Shown piece after piece: positions 58,885 through 64,000 of a DNA stretch of 64,000 nucleotides (within the stretch, counting starts at the first letter, position 1; each line of letters opens with the position of its first letter). The position numbers and the translations under genes are program-made. This stretch comes from VRUE01 sp963728045 (GTDB taxonomy: Bacteria; Actinomycetota; Thermoleophilia; Solirubrobacterales; 70-9). The stretch is taken from positions 1,302,001 to 1,366,000 of the forward strand of contig CAVSIE010000002.1 in NCBI GenBank assembly GCA_963728045.1, in the 5' to 3' direction. The notes under the pieces are model-generated. The model was not told where the DNA came from. It saw nothing but the letters and a program-made list of their open reading frames with translations, and ran no database searches.

Positions 58885-60039
58885 GTGAAGTCCGCGAAGA
58901 AGACACCGATCCTGCTGCTCGCGCTGGTCATGGCGCTGGGTTGCGCGATCGTTGCCCTACCCGTTGCGACCAGCGGCGCGCCCGTCTCCCAGGCGAGCGC
59001 GAAACCCCCGCCGTCGTTCTTCGGCATCGCGCCCCAGACGCCGCTGACCAACCGCGACATGCAATACATGCGGGCCGGAAAGATCGGCGTCGTGCGCCTG
59101 CCGTTCCTCTGGCACCTGATCCAGCCGACGCCGCAGCGTACCTACGACTGGAGCAGCGTCGACCTCGTAATGGAGACGATCTCCCTCAACGGCCTGCGCG
59201 TCCTGCCCTTCCTCTTCGGCACGCCGCGCTGGCTGGCGCGCAAAGAACAGACGCTGCCGGTCGACAGCGGAAGGGCGCGATCGGCCTGGGTCGCCTTCGT
59301 CAAAGCCGCGGTCGAACGCTATGGCCCCGGCGGCCAGTTCTGGGCGGAACGGGCAGCGGGGGGGGTCGGGCCCAACTACCTGCCGGTGATACCGCGCCCT
59401 CTGCCGATCCGCGCCTGGCAGGTCTGGAACGAGGCCAACTTCTTCTACTTCGCCTTTCCCGTGTCGCCCAGCCGCTACGCCCGCTTGTTGAAGCTGACCC
59501 AGCCGGCGATCGAGTCAACCGACCCCGGCGCCGAGGTGATCCTCTCCGGCCTCTTCGGCGATCCTGACGAGACCGGCAGGCGGGGGATGGACGCACCCGA
59601 CTTCCTCGACCGCCTCTACGCGGTGCCGGGCATCAAGTCCCGCTTCGATGCGGTCGCCCTGCACCCCTACGCCTTCCACGTCGAAGACCTCGAAGAACTG
59701 ACCGAGGAGATGCGGGAAGTCGTGATCGAGAACCGCGACCCGGGCGCCCGCCTTCACATCACAGAGATGGGCTGGGGCTCCCAGAACGACCCCCACATCG
59801 TCGCCTTCGAGCAGGGGATCATGGGGCAGGTGCGGGAACTGCGTGGGGCTTACGGCTACCTGATCGACAACCGGGGCCGCCTCAACCTCAAGAGCACCTA
59901 CTGGTACTCCTGGAAGGACCTGCGCGGCTCGTGCAACTTCTGCGACTCGGTCGGCCTCTTCCGCGCCGGAGCCGGCTTCAGCCCGAAGCCGGCCTGGCGC
60001 GCCTTCGTCGCGGTCAGCGGCGGGCGAGTTCGACCCTGA
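58885..60039 (+). CDS. Secreted clan GH-A glycoside hydrolase-like protein (paralogue of 51079-52155)
   Basis: 384 codons from GTG 58885. Signal peptide (ILLLALVMALGCAIVALPVATSGA), then the same TIM barrel as the 51-kb paralogue, with Glu183 (WNEAN) as acid/base candidate and Glu294 (TEMGWGS) as nucleophile candidate. The Pro of the usual WNEP motif is Ala here. Located at the edge of a glycosyltransferase cluster, it may trim or remodel the polysaccharide made there; that is inference. Confidence 0.86.
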   Translation: MKSAKKTPILLLALVMALGCAIVALPVATSGAPVSQASAKPPPSFFGIAPQTPLTNRDMQYMRAGKIGVVRLPFLWHLIQPTPQRTYDWSSVDLVMETISLNGLRVLPFLFGTPRWLARKEQTLPVDSGRARSAWVAFVKAAVERYGPGGQFWAERAAGGVGPNYLPVIPRPLPIRAWQVWNEANFFYFAFPVSPSRYARLLKLTQPAIESTDPGAEVILSGLFGDPDETGRRGMDAPDFLDRLYAVPGIKSRFDAVALHPYAFHVEDLEELTEEMREVVIENRDPGARLHITEMGWGSQNDPHIVAFEQGIMGQVRELRGAYGYLIDNRGRLNLKSTYWYSWKDLRGSCNFCDSVGLFRAGAGFSPKPAWRAFVAVSGGRVRP

Positions 60040-60054
60040 GTGTCTCGAGAACGC

Positions 60055-60795
60055 TCAGGGGTCGACGTAACCGCGACCGGGCTCGATCGGTGCCAGCTCG
60101 AGTCCATCCTCGTCGACTAGGTAGTCGTAGCCGATCTCCTGCCATTGGCTGTCGGGGTCAAGGCGCCGGTAGCGGTCGGCTCGGGCTCGGCGGTCGGCGG
60201 CGTGGATCATCCGCAGGTGGTACAGGCGCAGGTCTGCCAGCGGGTATTCCCCGTTGGGCGGCGGCCACGACGCCCAGTTCGTGTGCATGCGCCTTTCGTC
60301 GAAGAGGTGGTCGCGGCGCGCCTTGAACAGGCAGGCCTTTCTCTTCTGTGCCCAGATGCCGTCGACGCGAACCTGGTCCGGGGCCCCCCAGAGCTCGAGA
60401 AACGGCACCCAAAGCGCGGTCTGGCCTTCCGCCTCCGTCCGGGAGATCTCCCGTTCGGCCCGACGCCGGAAGTCGTACTCGAGGCGCTCGTCGGCATCGA
60501 TTCCGAGCAGCCAGTCAGCGCCCTGGTCCCATGCCGCCCGGATCAGCGGTGGACGGTTCTTGCCATCCTCGTTGTCGTCCTGGGCGCCCGGCTCCACGGT
60601 CAGCAGCTCCAGCAGAAGGGGCTGCGATTCGACGATGGTGCGTGACTCGTCGCTCGACTGGTCGTCGAGCGCAATCACCCCGTCGACCTGCCCTTCCAGA
60701 TTGGCGAAGAGCCCTGGGAGGTTGCCCGCCTCGTCGCGGAAGTGGATCAGAGCCAGGATCCTCCTCCTCCGCCTCCACAGCCTGCCCATACGCAC
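60055..60795 (-). CDS. Family 2 glycosyltransferase
   Basis: 246 codons from GTG 60795 (ATG 60789 alternative). GT-A fold: LIHFRDEAGNLPG, VIALDDQSSDES, the metal-binding GIDADERLE (DxD) and WVPFLELWG. Short form lacking a membrane anchor. It converges on the GH gene with a 15-bp gap; a broken relative lies on the far side of that gene. Donor and acceptor unknown; cell-surface glycan assembly is likely. Confidence 0.86.
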   Translation of the reverse strand: MRMGRLWRRRRRILALIHFRDEAGNLPGLFANLEGQVDGVIALDDQSSDESRTIVESQPLLLELLTVEPGAQDDNEDGKNRPPLIRAAWDQGADWLLGIDADERLEYDFRRRAEREISRTEAEGQTALWVPFLELWGAPDQVRVDGIWAQKRKACLFKARRDHLFDERRMHTNWASWPPPNGEYPLADLRLYHLRMIHAADRRARADRYRRLDPDSQWQEIGYDYLVDEDGLELAPIEPGRGYVDP

Positions 60796-60843
60796 GCTCG
60801 CATGCTAGCGATAGGTAGTGTCTGCCCCGCATAGGATTTCACC

Positions 60844-62013
60844 ATGAAGCTGCTGCTCGCCACCGACCACCTCGGCCTCGGGGGCAGCGAGTCCTATCTG
60901 CTCACGGTCGCCGAGCAGCTCGATCGGCTCGGGCACTCGGTGGCGGTCTTCGCCGTGGAACCGGGCCCTGGCGGCGAGGTGGCTCGCGAGCGAGGCGTCG
61001 CGACGATCGACGCGACGGAGATCAACGATGATTTTGATGCCGCTCTGGTTCAGGACGCGGGCGTCAGCCTCCTGCTTGCCGACCGCTGCCCGGCCGTCCC
61101 GCAGCTGTTCGTCGCCCACAGCGAGGTCTTCGACCTGCAGGCTCCGCCGCAGCTAAATGCGCTGGTTGGCACGGTCGTCGCTCTCAACGATCGCGTCGCG
61201 AACCGGATGCGCAGCTATGCGACGAGCGCCCAGGTAGTGCGCCTGCGCCAGCCGATCGATACCGAGCGGTTCGCACCCCGATCTGAGCTGCCGGAGAGGC
61301 CTGAGCGGGTCCTGCTCCTCAGCAACACTCCCCAGGCCGATCGCATGGGGATGCTGGAAGCGGCTTGCGCGAAGGCCGGGCTCGAGCTGACCCGTGTTGG
61401 CGGGTTGGGAAGCGACACAACAGATCCCCGTCCTGCGTTGGCAGGGGCAGAGATCGTGATCGGCTACGGCCGGTCGATCCTGGAGGCGATGGCCTGCGGC
61501 CGCGCCGCGTACGTGTACGACTGGCATGGCGGCGACGGCTGGGTGACCGCAGAGTCATACCCGGAAATAGAGGCGGACGGGATCGGCGGCCGGACCGCCG
61601 CCAGGACGATCGACGCGACACGGCTGGCGGGGGACCTCCTCCGCTACGACGCGAGCATGGGACCGGTGGACCACGACCTCGTGGTAGCCCACCACCGCGC
61701 GAACGTCCACGCCCAGGAGCTGGTCGAGCTCTTCGGACGGCTGGCGAGCCCCCCGCCGCGGCTCCGTACTGCACTAGAGGAGATGGCGCGGCTCGTCCGG
61801 CTCGAGTGGCGCGCGCGCGGCGACGTGCAGGCGATGGCGCGGGAGAATGCCCACCTCCACACGCTGCTCAAGGAGAGCGAGCGGCGCGCCCGCGACGCAG
61901 AGGAAGCGGCCGCAACCGAGCGGGAGCGAACCCAGCGCGCCTACGAGTCGACGGCGAGCTGGCGCGTGACCCGGCCGCTGCGGGCGATCAGCCGCTGGCT
62001 GGGGCGCGCCTGA
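60844..62013 (+). CDS. GT-B glycosyltransferase (family 4-like) with C-terminal coiled coil
   Basis: 389 codons; TAGGAT (60832-60837) 6 nt before ATG. The N-terminal domain starts MKLLLATDHLGLGGSESYLL, the donor domain contains VIGYGRSILEAMACGRAAYVY (the E-containing loop of GT4). Residues about 320-375 are a charged coiled coil, ending STASWRVTRPLRAISR, a tail motif often found in actinobacterial surface-polysaccharide glycosyltransferases. Likely part of the local polysaccharide cluster. Confidence 0.87.
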   Translation: MKLLLATDHLGLGGSESYLLTVAEQLDRLGHSVAVFAVEPGPGGEVARERGVATIDATEINDDFDAALVQDAGVSLLLADRCPAVPQLFVAHSEVFDLQAPPQLNALVGTVVALNDRVANRMRSYATSAQVVRLRQPIDTERFAPRSELPERPERVLLLSNTPQADRMGMLEAACAKAGLELTRVGGLGSDTTDPRPALAGAEIVIGYGRSILEAMACGRAAYVYDWHGGDGWVTAESYPEIEADGIGGRTAARTIDATRLAGDLLRYDASMGPVDHDLVVAHHRANVHAQELVELFGRLASPPPRLRTALEEMARLVRLEWRARGDVQAMARENAHLHTLLKESERRARDAEEAAATERERTQRAYESTASWRVTRPLRAISRWLGRA

Positions 62014-62055
62014 CCGAACGCGCTGCGTTCGGATCGACCCCTATAGGTTGAGCCC

Positions 62056-62883
62056 GTGGGAGACGAGACCTCAGCGGCCCCCGATCCCAGCTGCGTCCCA
62101 GCGACGCTTTCGCTGGTGATCCCCGCCTACAACGAGGAGGCGCGGCTGCCGGCGCTGCTCGAGACGTTGACCACGAGCGCCGCAGCGACGGTGCGGGAGG
62201 CGGGGATGGAGCTGCTGGAGGTCCTGATTGTCGACGACGGCAGCGACGATCGCACCCGTGAGATCCTGCGGGCGGCCGCGGCCCGAGACAGTCGGTTGGA
62301 GCCGGTACTCGACTTCGACGAGAATCGCGGCAAGGGCGCGGCCTTCGCCGCAGGCGTCGAGCGGGCGCGTGGCGAGTACGTCCTGCTTGCGGACGTCGAT
62401 CTCTCGACCCCACTTGAGGAGCTGACGAAGCTGACCGCCGCGGTAAGGGAGGGGGCCGACATCGCGATCGGCTCACGGGCGGTGGAGGGCGCTGTGGTCG
62501 AGCGTGGGCCCAAGCACCGCAAGCTGACCGGCAGCGCCTTCAATGGCACGGTGCGCCTGCTCACGGGACTGCGCCTGCACGACACGCAGAACGGCTTCAA
62601 GCTCTTCGGTGCCGACGCCGTTCGGCGCCTGGTCCAGGAGCAGACCTGCGCCGGCTTCGCCTTCGACGTCGAGTTGCTCCTGCGTGCCCACCGGGCTGGA
62701 CTGAGGATCGATGAGGTGCCCGTTCTCTACCTCCACGATTCGCGCTCGAGCGTCCGCATCGTCTCGGCCAGCTACCGGATGCTGCGCGACGTCGCCCTTC
62801 TTTCATATCGGCTGCGCCGCCGCAGGCCACGCCGCCGGGGCAGCAGCGTGCTATCCGAGCTTCCGGCAGGCGATTCCGACTGA
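62056..62883 (+). CDS. Family 2 glycosyltransferase (dolichyl/undecaprenyl-phosphate glycosyltransferase-like)
   Basis: 275 codons from GTG 62056; TAGGTT (62044-62049) 6 nt upstream. SLVIPAYNEEARLPALL, VDDGSDDRTREIL, NRGKGAAFAAGVERARG and ADVDLSTPLEELTKL (DxD) match DPM1/ALG5-like enzymes that load a sugar onto a polyprenyl phosphate. No transmembrane extension. The 3' end overlaps the convergent methyltransferase by 33 bp. Probably supplies lipid-linked sugar for the GT-C type protein downstream. Confidence 0.88.
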   Translation: MGDETSAAPDPSCVPATLSLVIPAYNEEARLPALLETLTTSAAATVREAGMELLEVLIVDDGSDDRTREILRAAAARDSRLEPVLDFDENRGKGAAFAAGVERARGEYVLLADVDLSTPLEELTKLTAAVREGADIAIGSRAVEGAVVERGPKHRKLTGSAFNGTVRLLTGLRLHDTQNGFKLFGADAVRRLVQEQTCAGFAFDVELLLRAHRAGLRIDEVPVLYLHDSRSSVRIVSASYRMLRDVALLSYRLRRRRPRRRGSSVLSELPAGDSD

Positions 62884-63579
62884 GACGCCGGCCGGGAGCC
62901 GGAGGCCGGCTCGGATCAGCATCGCCTCGAAGCGCATCGGCAACGAGAGCGGGCCGTCGAGGAGCGCTGGAGTTCGCTCCAGGTCGGCCTTCTTGCCGTT
63001 TTCCCGCTGTGGCAGGCGCCTTGCCAGCGCGATCGGGGGAAGCAAGAGCGAGTTGAAGTAGGTGGCGATGCGGGGTTCCCATCCCGCCCGCTCCACCGCC
63101 TGGCGCAGGCGCGGCCTCGTGTAGCGACGTTTGTGATGGAGATTGTCGTCCTCCTGGGTCCAAAGCCACATGTAGGCGGGGACGGTGAGGACCATGACCC
63201 CCCGAGGCGAAGCGACCCGTCGCAGCTCCTTCAGCGCCCGGTCCTCAACGGCTATGTGCTCGATCACGTCGGTTGCGGCGATCAGGTCGAAGCTCTCGTC
63301 CCCGAAGGGGAGCTCCTCCAGGCCCGCGAGTTGCGTCGAAGGGAAGCCGCGCTCGTGACAGAACCGCACCGCGTCCTCGGAGGGGTCGACCCCCGTGACC
63401 TCGCCGATACGGGAATACCGCTCGAGGTTGCCGCCGGTGCCGCAGCCGGCGTCGAGGGTCCGGGGCTGGGCTGGCAGCTCCATGCGGGAGAGCAGGGCCT
63501 CGACCACCGCCCAGCGGCCGCGGAACCACCAGTGGCGGTCCTCGACCTCGTAGTGCTCGCGGTAGGCGTCTCGTCTCAA
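62851..63579 (-). CDS. Class I SAM-dependent methyltransferase
   Basis: 242 codons from TTG 63579, preceded by AAAGGA about 9 nt upstream; no ATG fits. Opens RRDAYREHYEVEDRHWWFRG, a hallmark of the methyltransferase group found in polysaccharide clusters, followed by SAM motif LDAGCGTGGNLERYS, DLIAATDVIEHI and the HHKRRYTRPRLRQ motif. The C-terminal helices may associate with the membrane. Acceptor unknown, perhaps a lipid-linked sugar. Confidence 0.86.
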   Translation of the reverse strand: MRRDAYREHYEVEDRHWWFRGRWAVVEALLSRMELPAQPRTLDAGCGTGGNLERYSRIGEVTGVDPSEDAVRFCHERGFPSTQLAGLEELPFGDESFDLIAATDVIEHIAVEDRALKELRRVASPRGVMVLTVPAYMWLWTQEDDNLHHKRRYTRPRLRQAVERAGWEPRIATYFNSLLLPPIALARRLPQRENGKKADLERTPALLDGPLSLPMRFEAMLIRAGLRLPAGVSVGIACRKLG

Positions 63580-63691
63580 GGGCGGCGATCCTTTCAGATG
63601 GGAAGTTGGGCCGATATCGTTCCCCGCCTTGAGCCGCGCCCCCGCCACGCAACCGGTTGCTCGGGGCCGGAAATCGGCGCGGCGATCAACC

Positions 63692-64000
63692 TTGGCCGAT
63701 CCCGAGGTCTTGGCGGTCCTCCTGTATGCCTTGGTCGCCGCGGGCGCGGCGGTGGCTGCGTACATGACCATCTTCACCGTCTGGGCTCCCTACGACGACG
63801 AGGGAACCGTGCTGGTGACTCTGCAGGCGTTTGCGGAAGGGGAAACTCTCTACCGGGACGTCTATTCCCCATATGGCCCCTTCTACTTCGAGCTCTTCGG
63901 TGGACTGCTGGCGCTTACGGGTGAGGCGGTCACCACGGACGCGAGCCGCACGACCGTGATCGTCGTCTGGCTCGCGACCAGTCTCTTTATGGGCCTTGCG
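63692..64000 (+). CDS. N-terminal part of a GT-C type membrane glycosyltransferase (runs off the window)
   Basis: Open to the last base; TTG 63692 (ADPEVLAVLLYALVAAGAAV) is the most likely start. First membrane helix, then the periplasmic loop FTVWAPYDDEGTVLVTLQAF, with acidic Asp-Asp-Glu, and YSPYGPFYFELFGG, both typical of GT39/ArnT-like polytopic glycosyltransferases that use polyprenyl-phosphate sugars. A second helix begins at TTVIVVWLATSLFMG. Confidence 0.7.
   Translation, partial: MADPEVLAVLLYALVAAGAAVAAYMTIFTVWAPYDDEGTVLVTLQAFAEGETLYRDVYSPYGPFYFELFGGLLALTGEAVTTDASRTTVIVVWLATSLFMGLA

Overview
The window is 64 kb of high-GC bacterial chromosome, most likely from an actinobacterium of the class Thermoleophilia (Solirubrobacterales-like). 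The clues are large secreted proteins built from FN3-like 'FEYGTTTxYG' repeats, a fused PafB-PafC regulator, an Rv2578c-type radical SAM protein, and many genes that seem to be transcribed without a leader (a TANNNT box 6-9 nt before ATG/GTG). The taxon is inferred from gene families; no rRNA is present.

Layout. 1-16.4 kb: exported proteins. There is a truncated gene, two coupled giants (622-7940), a subtilase (8012-12220) and a putative metalloprotease (12386-16318). The last two end in the same cassette, carried on a 1,270-bp direct repeat that reads as identical and runs past the stop codon through a hairpin. 16.4-20.6 kb: a small membrane protein, three TetR regulators, a two-domain dCTP deaminase and a YtoQ-family protein. 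20.56-20.84 kb: a compact locus that looks like an SOS-controlled type I toxin-antitoxin module, with an 18-codon hydrophobic mini-gene, a short RNA partly complementary to its start, a shared terminator and a LexA box. 20.8-27.7 kb: radical SAM protein, aminotransferase, DtxR-family regulator, HAD phosphatase, divergent dihydropteroate synthase and an MrfA-like helicase. 27.7-43.7 kb: GH15-like hydrolase, an HTH/nucleotidyltransferase pair, tRNA-Phe, alpha/beta hydrolase, pyrD, SDR, M15 peptidase, DUF3817, cupredoxin, YhaM-like exonuclease, PafBC, metallo-beta-lactamase (MBL) hydrolase, delta-60 repeat protein and penicillin acylase. 43.7-47.9 kb: an isolated, apparently frameshifted giant gene with an MBL fold. 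47.9-53.4 kb: DUF1906 protein, DJ-1/PfpI and GlxA-type pair, a GH-A clan hydrolase, a PIN/Phd toxin-antitoxin pair and a PPOX protein. 53.5-58.6 kb: a lower-GC stretch with an E1-like/RRE protein, a methyltransferase, mini-ORFs, a regulator and a lectin-like beta-propeller. 58.6-64 kb: a second GH-A hydrolase inside a glycosyltransferase cluster (one decayed copy), a methyltransferase and the start of a membrane glycosyltransferase.

How parts fit together. Several functions concern DNA damage or nucleotide supply: LexA box, PafBC, MrfA-like helicase, Rv2578c-like radical SAM, dCTP deaminase, DHPS and PyrD. They are scattered, so a shared response is inference. The strongest candidate for an undescribed system is the 20.56-20.84 kb locus, which resembles the enterobacterial tisB/istR arrangement. 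Next are the frameshifted MBL giant at 43.86-47.87 kb and the E1-like/methyltransferase locus at 53.5-55.6 kb with two candidate mini-genes.

Limits: all calls come from reading sequence and remembered family motifs. No searches, folding or expression data were available. No CRISPR array, transposase or rRNA gene was seen.
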